Shown: one piece after another, positions 35,526-44,648 of the stretch
How the letters are laid out: each line of letters starts with the position of its first letter
How positions within the stretch are numbered: the first letter of the stretch is position 1
Assembly: GCF_018688495.1 (NCBI RefSeq)
Contig: NZ_CP061320.1
Location: 2,037,027 to 2,101,026 of the forward strand
Direction: 5' to 3'
Source of the DNA: Polynucleobacter sp. Adler-ghost
Lineage (GTDB): Bacteria > Pseudomonadota > Gammaproteobacteria > Burkholderiales > Burkholderiaceae
Length of the DNA stretch: 64,000 nucleotides
Notes under the pieces: generated by a model
Database searches by the model: none
Told to the model about the DNA's origin: nothing
What the model saw: the letters and a program-made list of their open reading frames with translations, nothing else
Position numbers and translations under genes: made by a program

Positions 35526-36194
35526 ATGAAAACATATAAGAATTACTTGATAGCAACAGCCTTGGCCCTCGCCGCCTTTCTTGTTCTTAAGTTTCCTATG
35601 CTTTTTTCCCTTTCGGGTGATGTAGCTGCCGCAGCCTCTTTATGTGGCGCCCTAATTGCTGCGGCGGCAATATTTGTTGGAAATCAAATAAACATTAATG
35701 CGACCAATGACTTAAGGGCTGAAGAGCGGGAACAAGAGCGGGAATCGATCAGATGTCTGTTGATGTCTGAAATTGTTCCAATCTTCATCAGGCATGTAAA
35801 AGAAGCCAAACAATATATTGACTTATGTCAATTCATTACCCAAGGCGGACAAGCTGTAGTGCCATGGAGTGGTCACTATCAAATACTTGAAGCCAGCATC
35901 TATCATTCATTGATTAAAGAGCTTATTAAGCTGCCAGCTAAAGAAGCGGACGCATTGGTTACGCTCTACAGCCAGATGGTTGATACGCAAAAGGGCTTGG
36001 ATAGCCTAATTGGATTGAATCTAGGTCAAATCAATCATTCAACAGCTCTAAAGTTAGCGAATCAGCTATCGGCAGATTGTGAGGCGGCAGCAAAAGTAGT
36101 TCAACTAATTGCCCCAAAACGACAAATTAAGTTAGTAAATGGCAAAGTCATTAACTTCGTAGAGTTACTAAAAGATCCATCCCTTTTTGGGTAG
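35526..36194 (+). CDS. Two-helix membrane protein of unknown function
   Basis: Two N-terminal membrane segments (about residues 7-25 and 31-52) are followed by a cytoplasmic, mostly helical domain of about 165 residues with the start RAEEREQERESIRCLLMSEIVPIFIRHVKEAKQY. I chose the ATG beginning MKTYKNYL because it puts the membrane segments at the N-terminus; starts at 35472 or 35478 are also possible. I recognise no family. A 12-bp-stem hairpin follows it. Confidence 0.65.
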   Translation: MKTYKNYLIATALALAAFLVLKFPMLFSLSGDVAAAASLCGALIAAAAIFVGNQININATNDLRAEEREQERESIRCLLMSEIVPIFIRHVKEAKQYIDLCQFITQGGQAVVPWSGHYQILEASIYHSLIKELIKLPAKEADALVTLYSQMVDTQKGLDSLIGLNLGQINHSTALKLANQLSADCEAAAKVVQLIAPKRQIKLVNGKVINFVELLKDPSLFG

Positions 36195-36222
36195 ACTCCT
36201 CAAAATTTAACTAAATACCAAT

Positions 36223-36252
36223 ACATAAGGTTTCGTGTGAAACCTTATGTTT
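36223..36252 (+). terminator. Perfect 12-bp-stem hairpin
   Basis: ACATAAGGTTTC and GAAACCTTATGT pair around the loop GTGT, followed by TTTA. It ends the membrane protein gene and lies 48 bases before the recombinase start. The T-run is short. Confidence 0.7.
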
Positions 36253-36297
36253 TATGGGATAGAGGGCATAACCTCTTGAAATAACTGAGGAAAAATA

Positions 36298-36963
36298 TTG
36301 ATAAGAAAAGATGAAATTTCGGTAGGAAAAAATTACATAAGAAATTACGCTGCTGCTATAGCAACCTTATATTTGGACAAGAAAACTATGGCAAAGCAGG
36401 CAAAAACACTCAATCAGCAAGAGTTACGCAAAGTACTCGATTACATATCAACCCGCAAACATGCTGCCCGTAATAGAGCGTTACTAATGACTACTTTTTT
36501 AAGCGGTATGCGTGTCGGGGAAGTTAGCAGTTTGAGATTTAAGGATGTTGTAGATAGTGATGGCAATATCCGTCATGAAATACGCTTAACGCCAGAAATG
36601 ACTAAGGGTGAGTTTGCTAGGGTGGTATTCGTAAATGAGCGATTGCGTAAAGAGCTACACCAATACATACGCTTCTATAACCCACAAGACAAGACTATGA
36701 AGTTCTTTTATAGTCAAAAGCGGAATAGCGATGGCTTTACTGCTAATACCTTGACACAGCACTTCCACTTTCTATACAAACGGGCTGGCATAGATGGCGC
36801 ATCCAGCCATAGTGGTCGCAGGAGCTTTATTACCAATCTCGCTAGCAAGGGCGTATCTGTTCGTGTGCTAATGAGCCTTGCGGGCCATAGATCCATCTCT
36901 ACTACTCAGGCCTATATCGACATTAATGACAATATGCTCCGAGGTGCTGTCGAGTTAGTTTAA
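36298..36963 (+). CDS. Tyrosine recombinase (small, XerC-like)
   Basis: At 221 residues it is short; the N-terminal DNA-binding part is reduced to about 45 residues, and the catalytic domain follows. Catalytic residues: Arg in LSGMRVGEVSSLR near residue 75, HxxR in SSHSGRRSF, GHRS and Tyr in TTQAYIDI. A TTG start is read because GAGGA lies 7 bases upstream. Its 3' end overlaps the unknown minus-strand gene by 4 bases. It may be a resolvase or a shuffling enzyme of the island rather than its integrase. Confidence 0.88.
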   Translation: MIRKDEISVGKNYIRNYAAAIATLYLDKKTMAKQAKTLNQQELRKVLDYISTRKHAARNRALLMTTFLSGMRVGEVSSLRFKDVVDSDGNIRHEIRLTPEMTKGEFARVVFVNERLRKELHQYIRFYNPQDKTMKFFYSQKRNSDGFTANTLTQHFHFLYKRAGIDGASSHSGRRSFITNLASKGVSVRVLMSLAGHRSISTTQAYIDINDNMLRGAVELV

Positions 36964-38033
36964 TTGCCCCCTACCAGCAGAGGCTGTGGCAAGTCTTTTA
37001 AACTAAGGTACTTAATAAATTGATCTCCAATTTGCCAGTATTCAGAAGGCTCTATCTCATTCGTCAAAGTTAATGTTTGCTCAATAAACTGCGCATCTTT
37101 GAGCAAGTCTGGCAAAAGGAGGTATTTGAAATAATTTTCCCATTGCTGAATTTGTAGACGATTTCCTTTTACTGGCTTTGATGCCCCCTTGTATATATTA
37201 ATCATCTTCAAAAATTTACTATGTAAAAAATAGTAATACCGCTTGTAAGTGAAGTTAATAAGATATGACAACGCTTTATTTGTTGGTATTTCAGTCAAGC
37301 AAATATCTTCTAGCCTCTCAAGCTCTTCAGCCTCATAAGACCCATAGGTTTTGATTAATTGCGCTGCTTTCTTATATTCATCTATACAGCTTATTAGCCA
37401 TAATTCAGTTAGACCTAACCTTGCCCCATCAGCAGCATCTTTATATTCTTTGTATTGCTTGTGGGCATCAGAAAATTCAAGGATTGCCTCAGCCTGCTCT
37501 TGGGGTCTGGATATTGATAGTATGTGCGACTTATTTGCCTCATTTAAATATGTCGTCCATATCTCCTCCAACTCTTCGCTATGAAATGATTCTTGAAGAT
37601 CAAAAGGAAAGCCATACTCTCTTTCATAATCACGCTGACTTTCATACTTTTCTAGTATCTGTTTCATACTTCTGTATTGACCAGTTTCAGTGTCATAGAC
37701 CTCAAAGTAATTTGGGACGTAGAAATCTGGGTCATTAATAATTGATCTAATAATTTGCTCGACTCTTACTCTATTAGCATCCCATAATCGTTGACCATTC
37801 TCAACTAAATTATTGATAAGAAAATATCTCAGCCCTGAGGTGTTTGCTAAAAAAATTTGGTCTTGAAGGTATTGGTCAATCAACTGCTGAACTGTTTGAT
37901 ATAAAGGATCTTTCTGGCCTAGACTTAATATCTCTGGATATTCGCCAATCAAATCTAACTTGGATTGCCTGAGAGCGCCCGCTTTGTTCTTAATATATGA
38001 GTTCCACTCGGGCTGGTTTTGAATTAAGTTCAT
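36960..38033 (-). CDS. Large protein of unknown function in the island
   Basis: A 357-residue, acidic, mostly helical protein with no signal peptide or membrane segment. It has many Tyr, Glu and Gln residues and a hydrophobic aromatic cluster (YKRYYYFLHSKF near residue 265). I see no catalytic motif and recognise no family. It is convergent with the small recombinase gene (4-base overlap of stops) and stands before the left copy of the K+ cassette repeat. It could be an abortive-infection or maintenance protein, but nothing in the sequence shows that. Confidence 0.6.
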   Translation of the reverse strand: MNLIQNQPEWNSYIKNKAGALRQSKLDLIGEYPEILSLGQKDPLYQTVQQLIDQYLQDQIFLANTSGLRYFLINNLVENGQRLWDANRVRVEQIIRSIINDPDFYVPNYFEVYDTETGQYRSMKQILEKYESQRDYEREYGFPFDLQESFHSEELEEIWTTYLNEANKSHILSISRPQEQAEAILEFSDAHKQYKEYKDAADGARLGLTELWLISCIDEYKKAAQLIKTYGSYEAEELERLEDICLTEIPTNKALSYLINFTYKRYYYFLHSKFLKMINIYKGASKPVKGNRLQIQQWENYFKYLLLPDLLKDAQFIEQTLTLTNEIEPSEYWQIGDQFIKYLSLKDLPQPLLVGGN

Positions 38034-38094
38034 GGCTGTATCAAATTAGTTAAGACTTTTTGAATTCTAAGCCCAGCCGAATACTTTGGGATTG

Positions 38095-38153
38095 ATTAAA
38101 AAGCAGGTTTTTCATAACATACCAAAAAAAACCTGCTTTTCCTTAAACCTATA
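38095..38153. repeat. Left copy of the K+ cassette repeat, with Kup stop
   Basis: About four-fifths identical to 42418-42476 and identical at both ends (ATTAAAAAGCAG and TTTTCCTTAAACCTATA). It forms a hairpin with A/T-runs and contains the TAG stop of kup on the minus strand, so it doubles as the kup terminator. Confidence 0.85.
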
Positions 38154-40086
38154 TTTCTACCTTTGCCCCCAACTCAACAACCCTATTGGTTGGTATTGAA
38201 AAGAAGTCTGATGGCTTGGCGGCATTTTGATACATCCATGCGAATAGCCTTTCTCTCCATAACGCCATTCCTGGGATTGCCGAAGGAACCACCGTATCTC
38301 GAGCCAAGAAGAAAGAAGTTTCCATTGGCTCACATTTAATGTCGTATTGATTGGCCAATAACTCCATAATTTGATTAATGTCTGGAGTCTCTTTAAAGCC
38401 ATACATTGCTCTTACTAGATAAACTCCACCACCCATCTCCTTCAAGTTGATGCGATCCTTGTCCTCAACATAAGGAACATCCCAAATACTCATTTTGAGA
38501 AAAATAACTCTCTTGTGGAGAACTTGATTGTGCTTAAGGTTATGAAGCATTGCGACAGGTACATAGTCAACATGCGCCGTCAAAAATACTGCCGTACCAT
38601 TAACTCGAATTGGCTCACTTACCAATAAAGACTTGATAAATGCTTCAAGTGGAATGCCGCCCTCGATTGCCTTCTGGCGCAATAACATTCTGCCTTTGTA
38701 CCAAGTAATCAATAAAAGGAAGCATAGTGCCCCAAGCAATAATGGGAACCATCCACCTTCAGCAATTTTTAAAGCATTAGCCGCAAAGAAGGCAATATCT
38801 ACCAGAAGAAAGACTCCAATCACAGTCGAAACTAAGATTGAATTCCACTTCCACACAGACTTCATTACTATTGCCGCTAATAAAGTAGTGATCACCATAG
38901 TCGTTGTTACCGCAATTCCATAAGCGGCCGCTAGATTACTTGATTGCTTAAATGCCAACACTACAGCAATGACCAAAGCCAATAACATCCAGTTAATTGT
39001 TGGCATATAAATTTGTCCAACTTCTTTGTCTGATGTGTAGGCAATTTTCATGCGCGGAACAAAGCCTAGCAATATGGCTTGGCTGGTCATGGAATACGCG
39101 CCAGATATTACTGCTTGCGAAGCAATGACGGTAGCCATTGTTGCGAGGATCACGAGGCCAAGCGTATACGCCTCAGGAACCATTAAGAAAAATGGATTTG
39201 ATATTGCCTCTGGATTAGACAAGAGCATGGCTCCTTGTCCAAAATAATTAATGAGCAGGCAAGGCATTGTTAATAAGAACCATGCGTATTGAATCGGTCT
39301 AATACCAAAGTGCCCCATATCAGCATAGAGCGCTTCTGCGCCTGTTAATACTAAAAATACTGCCCCCAAAACTATGAATGCTTGTAGGGAATGCTCAAGT
39401 AAAAAGTTAATGGCAAATATTGGATTGGCCGCAAGTAAAATATTGGGGTTATCAATAATGTTGTATGCGCCCATTAACCCAAGAACCAAGAACCATGCCA
39501 CCATGATTGGCCCAAATAAAAAACCAACTAAAGCAGTTCCTTTTTTCTGAATTAAAAATAGGGCGACAAGAATAGTGAGCGTTATAGGAATGACATACTT
39601 GGTAAATTGAGGAGAAACAATTTCAAGCCCTTCGACTGCCGATAGCACTGAAATTGCGGGTGTAATAACAGCGTCTCCATAAAACATACAAGCACCAAAT
39701 ACGCCTAGCATCATGATCATCAATGCCCTCTTGGAGTTTGCTGGCGCAGTTCTGAGGGCTAATGCCATCAAAGCCAGTATTCCGCCTTCGCCATGATTAT
39801 TGGCTCGCATAACAAAGAGGACATATTTGAGAGAAACAACAATTAAGAAAGCCCAGAAGACCATCGATATCACTCCAAACACCGCATCCGATGAAAACGG
39901 AATGCCATGCTCAGGGCTAAAACATTCTTTTAGCGCATACAGGGGGCTGGTTCCAATATCTCCGAAAACTACACCAATGGCCGCAAGAGTTAGGGCGGGA
40001 ACGCTCCCTTTGCTGTGGTGGCCACCCTTAATCTCTATTGGACGAAGAATGTTTGACTGTGAATACTCTGGATTACTAATGGACAT
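38149..40086 (-). CDS. kup: Potassium transporter Kup
   Basis: H+-coupled K+ uptake protein of the inner membrane. Twelve or so hydrophobic segments start at residue 30, with the family block [17 protein letters not shown] near residue 37 and [15 protein letters not shown] helices further on. The soluble C-terminal domain has [23 protein letters not shown]. Length 645 is normal. The two-component system upstream (62 bases) and the lack of kdpFABC suggest that this transporter is the regulated target; this is inference. Confidence 0.96.
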   Translation of the reverse strand: MSISNPEYSQSNILRPIEIKGGHHSKGSVPALTLAAIGVVFGDIGTSPLYALKECFSPEHGIPFSSDAVFGVISMVFWAFLIVVSLKYVLFVMRANNHGEGGILALMALALRTAPANSKRALMIMMLGVFGACMFYGDAVITPAISVLSAVEGLEIVSPQFTKYVIPITLTILVALFLIQKKGTALVGFLFGPIMVAWFLVLGLMGAYNIIDNPNILLAANPIFAINFLLEHSLQAFIVLGAVFLVLTGAEALYADMGHFGIRPIQYAWFLLTMPCLLINYFGQGAMLLSNPEAISNPFFLMVPEAYTLGLVILATMATVIASQAVISGAYSMTSQAILLGFVPRMKIAYTSDKEVGQIYMPTINWMLLALVIAVVLAFKQSSNLAAAYGIAVTTTMVITTLLAAIVMKSVWKWNSILVSTVIGVFLLVDIAFFAANALKIAEGGWFPLLLGALCFLLLITWYKGRMLLRQKAIEGGIPLEAFIKSLLVSEPIRVNGTAVFLTAHVDYVPVAMLHNLKHNQVLHKRVIFLKMSIWDVPYVEDKDRINLKEMGGGVYLVRAMYGFKETPDINQIMELLANQYDIKCEPMETSFFLARDTVVPSAIPGMALWRERLFAWMYQNAAKPSDFFSIPTNRVVELGAKVEI

Positions 40087-40149
40087 GGTCTTACTCGTTG
40101 ATTTGAATACCCCATCAGATCATGTGCGATGTATCAATCGCATAAACAA

Positions 40150-40836
40150 CTATGAAATAGCTAAGCGGTAGCCTACACCAAGCTCAGTTAATAGGTATTC
40201 AGGCTCAGAAGATACTTTTTCTATCTTGGCCCTTAATCTACCCATATGAATTCTGAGGTAATGGGTGTCATCCACATATTCAGAACCCCAAATTTCTGAA
40301 AGTAATTGGCGCTGGGTAAAGATTCTTCCTGGCTTTGTAGCCAATAGCATTAGCAACTTATGCTCTATTGGGCTTAGATGTATGTCATTACCCTCCAGCT
40401 TTACCAGTCCAGCAGACACATCAATTAGCAAGTCTTTGTATTGATAGCACTGATCGCGCATAGACATCTTTTGAGTGCGTCTTAAGCAAACATTGATTCT
40501 TGCTAATAGCTCTTGAACATTAAATGGCTTAGACAAATAATCGTCTGCGCCTTCATTGAGGGCAATAATCTTTTCCTGCTCCTCTTGCCTTGCTGAGAGG
40601 ACAATAATCGGAAAATCATATTGCTTTCTTACTTGCTGAATTAAATCTTTTCCATCACCATCTGGCAACCCTAAATCGAGAATCATGAGCTTTGGCGTAT
40701 TTTCAGCCAAACATTTATTTGCCTCTTCTAAAGATTTGGCTAATTTAGGAAGGTGCTTTGCGGCACTCAAGCTAGCTACTAAGAAATGGGCAATTTGCTC
40801 ATCATCTTCTACAACCAAGATGTAATCTGAAATCAT
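40150..40836 (-). CDS. OmpR-family response regulator, KdpE-like
   Basis: A receiver domain (phosphoacceptor Asp in MILDLGLPDGDG near residue 56, Lys in DDYLSKPF near residue 105) and a winged-helix DNA-binding domain (residues about 130-225, with LSPIEHKLLMLLATKPGRIFTQRQLLSEIWG). 228 residues, close to KdpE. It overlaps the kinase gene by ATGA, so the pair is translationally coupled, and it is followed by kup. Its target is likely the kup promoter; no binding site is identified. Confidence 0.93.
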   Translation of the reverse strand: MISDYILVVEDDEQIAHFLVASLSAAKHLPKLAKSLEEANKCLAENTPKLMILDLGLPDGDGKDLIQQVRKQYDFPIIVLSARQEEQEKIIALNEGADDYLSKPFNVQELLARINVCLRRTQKMSMRDQCYQYKDLLIDVSAGLVKLEGNDIHLSPIEHKLLMLLATKPGRIFTQRQLLSEIWGSEYVDDTHYLRIHMGRLRAKIEKVSSEPEYLLTELGVGYRLAIS

Positions 40837-42338
40837 GCGCTTGCTTTAAAAGGAAAGGCCATACCAACATATGTCTTCTTATTATCGCCAAATGGAGACT
40901 CGATGATTAGCCAGCCTTGATGCTTATCCATCACTGCCCTAACTATAGGCAAACCCAAACCAAACCCTTTTTTATTGCGCTGATATGACTGTTGCTGTCC
41001 CGCTAATTCCTTATCAAAATCCTTAGGAAATCCAGCACCCTCATCAATTACGCCAATCCGAATTTCGCCATCAACCCTATCTACCAATATCTGTATTGGA
41101 TTGCTGCCTAAATGTGCCTTGCTTGCGTTCTCAATCAAATTAGTTAATGCCAATACGATTAAGGCTTGATCACCATAGATAAGTTCATCTTTTGCCATCA
41201 TTAGCAATTCTAGTGATGGCTTTACTTCTCTATTGTTATATCTCGACATAACCGCCCCAACAATTTCTTCGGGCGACTGCCAATCCATTCGCATCTGGTT
41301 ACCATCAGACATTCCCAGCTTAACCAAAGATAGTATGTTTTCAGTTGAGTCATTGAGATATACAGATTCTGAATGAATTAGCTCTAACAGCTGTATGGAT
41401 TGCGCTTCTCCCAACTGCTGACCCTGCTTCAAAAGTGATGAGCTGGCGCCAATAATAGTAGTTAAAGGAGTTCTCATATCATGCGAGATAGACGACAAGA
41501 AAGCCTTTTGAATAGACTCGCGATGCGCTAACTCGCTGGCATCTTTTGCTTTAATTTCTGCTATTCTTTTTTGATAATGAACTGATAGCTGATCAGCAAT
41601 TGCCCTTATCAGGCTCACTTCAATATTTTCTTCGTGCGCCCTCTCAATTACCAAAGCAGGAAGCTCGTGGCTTTTGTAATATCTTCCAAGTGGAACACAC
41701 CAATAATCTATTGCCTCTGAGGTTCCCGTATGTGGACCCAACATAGCTCCGTACTCAATTGCGTGTGAGAGGTACCAAAAGTCGAGCTTTACTTCACCCG
41801 GCCTAGAGCTTGCTAATTCAATACTGTCTTTGGTTGTTGGATCTAACTTCAAAATCGCAACCTCACATCCCAGCTCTCTTTTAAGCAATAGGCAGAATTT
41901 CTGTAAAGCAACCATAGAGTCAGTCTCTACTGAGAATATTTCGATAATCGCTCGTAATAGATTGGCTTTAAAGGTTTCTTTTTCGGCAATGTCCTTTTGG
42001 CCTCTTAACTGATGTACCAAAGAGGTAATCGCAATAGATACCAATAAAAATCCAAGCAATGCGCTCCAAGACTCAATACTTCCGATAACAAAGGTATATC
42101 TCGGCTCTACATAAAAGAAATTAATGAGAAGAAAAGATGCTATTGCTACAAAGATAGAGGTGGCTAATTGGCTCTTGTAGGAAACCCAGATGACAAGAAT
42201 CAAATAGAGAAATGACACTCCCGCCAAACCAAGATAATCATCAACCACATGGGATAAGGCGGTTATCCCAATCATTCCCAGAAAAATGCTCATTGCCTCA
42301 AGTAAGAGCGGGCGTTTCGAAGATTTTCTATTTGTCAT
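40833..42338 (-). CDS. KdpD-like sensor histidine kinase lacking the N-terminal KdpD/USP part
   Basis: A DUF4118-type four-helix membrane block (about residues 12-105, ending INFFYVEPRYTF) leads to a linker and GAF-like region, the phosphorylated His in FLSSISHDMRTPLTT near residue 290, and the HATPase domain with NLIENASKA and GFGLGLPIV. KdpD is normally about 900 residues with a large N-terminal KdpD and USP sensor; this 501-residue form lacks it. The start is uncertain: 42338, 42353 and 42449 are all possible. It probably senses turgor or K+ by its membrane part. Confidence 0.85.
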   Translation of the reverse strand: MTNRKSSKRPLLLEAMSIFLGMIGITALSHVVDDYLGLAGVSFLYLILVIWVSYKSQLATSIFVAIASFLLINFFYVEPRYTFVIGSIESWSALLGFLLVSIAITSLVHQLRGQKDIAEKETFKANLLRAIIEIFSVETDSMVALQKFCLLLKRELGCEVAILKLDPTTKDSIELASSRPGEVKLDFWYLSHAIEYGAMLGPHTGTSEAIDYWCVPLGRYYKSHELPALVIERAHEENIEVSLIRAIADQLSVHYQKRIAEIKAKDASELAHRESIQKAFLSSISHDMRTPLTTIIGASSSLLKQGQQLGEAQSIQLLELIHSESVYLNDSTENILSLVKLGMSDGNQMRMDWQSPEEIVGAVMSRYNNREVKPSLELLMMAKDELIYGDQALIVLALTNLIENASKAHLGSNPIQILVDRVDGEIRIGVIDEGAGFPKDFDKELAGQQQSYQRNKKGFGLGLPIVRAVMDKHQGWLIIESPFGDNKKTYVGMAFPFKASA

Positions 42339-42417
42339 ACGATCAATATACATTCGACCATATATCAATCGCATATACATCTTTGAGGTGGCTAAAAAGT
42401 CACTAAACATAAGGTTT

Positions 42418-42476
42418 ATTAAAAAGCAGATTTTTTCACGACCCTCCAAAAAAACCTACTTTTCCTTAAACCTATA
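42418..42476. repeat. Right copy of the K+ cassette repeat
   Basis: Same orientation as the copy at 38095. It contains the TAG stop of the 193-residue gene at exactly the position where kup's TAG sits in the other copy, so the same 3' end is attached to two unrelated genes. Confidence 0.85.
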
Positions 42477-43053
42477 CCTTCTTAGTCTTTTTGGCAGGCT
42501 TTTTTCCTTCCCTTAGCCATTCAAGATGCTCTCGCTCTTCATCACTAAGGGTATCTTCAGCCCGCTCAAGTGTTTGCTTTTCTAACTCTCTTATTTCTTT
42601 ATCTCTTTTATTTGCCACGCCTCTGTCAAGGCTTGGCGTAAATCCCGCCTGTCTCACAGCAATGTTTCCAGCGCTATGTTTATCTTGTAATCCCGTAGCG
42701 CCAAAAAAACCCTTTAAGTAAGCCTTAGTAGCTTGCGCCTGCTCTCTAGCTAACTGCTTTAGATGAATATTTATAATATCTCCCTCTAACTCACCCAATG
42801 CCTGCCTATAGATTTCAATACGCACTTCGCGCTTATCTTTCCAACCTAGATTTTGCTTTTCTTCTTCAGTCTTTGGTGGTTTATGTTTTTTGCGCAATGC
42901 TTGTTGTTGAGTCCACGCATCAGCCAGCGCTCTTTGTTGCCCTTCAGTTAGCAAAGTGCCATTCTTATTCTGGTGAACTTCTTCACCACGCTCTAGCTGA
43001 TCAATGACTTCTTGTATGCGGCTTGGTAAGTGTGTGGCATTTAACTTTGGCAT
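42472..43053 (-). CDS. Charged coiled-coil protein of unknown function
   Basis: A 193-residue, Lys/Glu/Gln-rich helical protein with no membrane segment. The C-terminal part (DKEIRELEKQTLERAEDTLSDEEREHLEWL) looks like a coiled coil, and the tail KKPAKKTKKV is basic. I recognise no family. It is 23 bases downstream of the right-end integrase on the same strand and may be co-transcribed with it. Confidence 0.6.
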   Translation of the reverse strand: MPKLNATHLPSRIQEVIDQLERGEEVHQNKNGTLLTEGQQRALADAWTQQQALRKKHKPPKTEEEKQNLGWKDKREVRIEIYRQALGELEGDIINIHLKQLAREQAQATKAYLKGFFGATGLQDKHSAGNIAVRQAGFTPSLDRGVANKRDKEIRELEKQTLERAEDTLSDEEREHLEWLREGKKPAKKTKKV

Positions 43054-43076
43054 AGGTAGCAGTTCCGCTATGTATT

Positions 43077-44288
43077 TTAGCCAAGGATATCAGCCTTTAA
43101 CATCGGCGTGAGCTTGCTGTAATGCCGCTCAATCATCCCAACACTCGTACCCATTTGCTTGGCCAAGGTGTGTATGTCGACGCCCTTGGCTAACGCTTGG
43201 GTAGCATAGGTATGGCGAAGGCTGTAAAGCGTCCTGTTCTGCCCACTAGTATCTTTACGCAAATGGCTACGCATCATTAAGTTACGAAAGATGTTCTCCA
43301 TGTGGCTTAGCTGACTGTTATCAGGCAATACGAAGATCAACTTATTCAATCTTGCTTCAATCACCGTATTCAAGTTCTTGTATTCCAGCTTTTGCCACTT
43401 AATCAATTGCTCTAGTACAGCGACTACTTCACGCCTAGCAATTAAGTAGCGCGGTCCTGTTTTGCCACTGACCCAAATACGCAGATACTTTTTATTACCA
43501 ACCCAATACCACTGTAGATGTTGCCATCGCACACGCAAGGCTTCTGTGCCGTGCCTAACACCTGTATGTAGCAAGAACTGAACATACGCGCCGCAGAGTA
43601 TGCGCATCTTTAGCGTGTGTTCTGTGTAGGAACTCTTTTGCCAAGTCTCTAAGTAGCTCAGCATCGTTGCCACTTCTTCGTTATTAAACGCGGGGCGCGG
43701 CATACCCTTTGCGCCTTTGCTGTTTAAGGCCGGCACGATATGGCTTGCCGTAACCATGCCACGCTCGCGAGCTAGATTAATTACGCGGTTATAAGCACTT
43801 GAGTGATTTAGCTTCGTGCTTCCTTTTGGCACCTTGCCCATCATCGCAATACGCCACGCTTCAAAGTCCGCAATGAGTTCAGGCGTGATGTCTTTAATTT
43901 CATAAGCGCCGAAGAAAGGAATTAAGTATTTGTTAATCGCAAATTCGTAATCTCTATACGCACGCTTACCTGTACTGGCATTAATTAAGCGACGCATATT
44001 TTCTAATTCGTCTAACGCAATTTGCTTAAACGACCTCATCGTCAACGCTAAGCCGAAGTTTATTTTTATTTGTGCTGTGTGATAAATCGAGACTGCTTGT
44101 ATCTTTGCTTGCTCAACATCATCTGTGCCTGTTGTTGCGTGATGCCACTTGTTGTTCGCTAACTTAAATCGACACTGCCACTGTGACGAGCTGGGACGCT
44201 TATAAACATTGATTTTTCCGTCCATTAGCTTAATGACAGCATCGTCACTAACAACTGCGTTAGCAAAAAGAAAATTGAGATTAGACAT
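43077..44288 (-). CDS. Tyrosine recombinase / phage-type integrase (right end)
   Basis: A full-length 403-residue integrase: N-terminal arm-binding region, core-binding domain (about residues 110-200) and catalytic domain. Arg is in LHTGVRHGTEAL near residue 245, YSLRHTYAT supplies the box II arginine and histidine near residue 350, and the nucleophile Tyr is in MIERHYSKL near residue 388. It lies 212 bases from the right attachment copy, the place expected for the enzyme that carries out the anticodon-loop insertion. Confidence 0.95.
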   Translation of the reverse strand: MSNLNFLFANAVVSDDAVIKLMDGKINVYKRPSSSQWQCRFKLANNKWHHATTGTDDVEQAKIQAVSIYHTAQIKINFGLALTMRSFKQIALDELENMRRLINASTGKRAYRDYEFAINKYLIPFFGAYEIKDITPELIADFEAWRIAMMGKVPKGSTKLNHSSAYNRVINLARERGMVTASHIVPALNSKGAKGMPRPAFNNEEVATMLSYLETWQKSSYTEHTLKMRILCGAYVQFLLHTGVRHGTEALRVRWQHLQWYWVGNKKYLRIWVSGKTGPRYLIARREVVAVLEQLIKWQKLEYKNLNTVIEARLNKLIFVLPDNSQLSHMENIFRNLMMRSHLRKDTSGQNRTLYSLRHTYATQALAKGVDIHTLAKQMGTSVGMIERHYSKLTPMLKADILG

Positions 44289-44648
44289 AGCAACTCGCGA
44301 AATAAAAATTACGCTTGCTATTGTGTTGTCAGATAATTATTTGTGCGACTGAAATATTTTTGCCGCGCGACGCTCTGTGTATGCGTGTGATGTTTGTAGT
44401 TTTTTTATTTGTCGCCGAACCCGCAGATGCCTATTTTACAAGGGTTTGCGGGTAGCTTAAGTCAATGTCTTAGCACTGTTTTTTACTCAAAAATTAGCGT
44501 TTTCAATCCTCTGCTCTACCGACTGAGCTACCAGGCCAAGAGTGGAAATTATAAATGAAAGTGCGTTCCCGCCTGAAAATCGGGTCAATTCTTCTTAAGT
44601 CTTGGATAAATCCCGATATTCCTTAGCTAGAGGCTCTTACATCAAGGC
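44289..44648. other. Intergenic region between the right-end integrase and the OsmC-YcaO gene
   Basis: This 360-base gap contains the integrase promoter region (AT-rich), an imperfect ACCCGCA...TGCGGGT inverted repeat (44410-44453) and the truncated tRNA-Phe with its native promoter at 44500-44560. No gene is seen in it. Confidence 0.6.
44500..44537 (-). pseudogene. 5' half of tRNA-Phe, cut off by the island (copy C)
   Basis: Thirty-eight bases identical to the 5' half of tRNA-Phe, ending in the anticodon loop. The native upstream region with TATAAT follows to the right. With the 3' half missing it cannot give a tRNA; it is the displaced chromosomal 5' half and the right attachment site. Confidence 0.95.

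Larger units (their letters stand above)
32211..44507. mobile_element. 12.3-kb genomic island integrated in tRNA-Phe (element 2)
   Basis: The boundaries are the 61-base direct repeats at each side, with the crossover in the anticodon loop (ATTGAAAA on the tRNA strand). The contents are AT-rich relative to the flanks and include tyrosine recombinases near both ends and one in the middle, unknown genes, a DUF6641 protein and a K+ uptake and sensing module. The island appears to provide the 5' half and promoter of the working tRNA-Phe. No replication or conjugation gene is recognised, so it may need a helper. Confidence 0.88.

Noticed and set aside
44410-44453. Inverted repeat ACCCGCA/TGCGGGT as a terminator
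   Set aside because: The arms are imperfect and far apart and no T-run follows; it may be an integrase-related site but nothing supports a call.
32211-44507. Insertion sequence or conjugative element
   Set aside because: No transposase, relaxase, mating-pair or replication gene could be recognised; the element is best called an integrase-bearing island.
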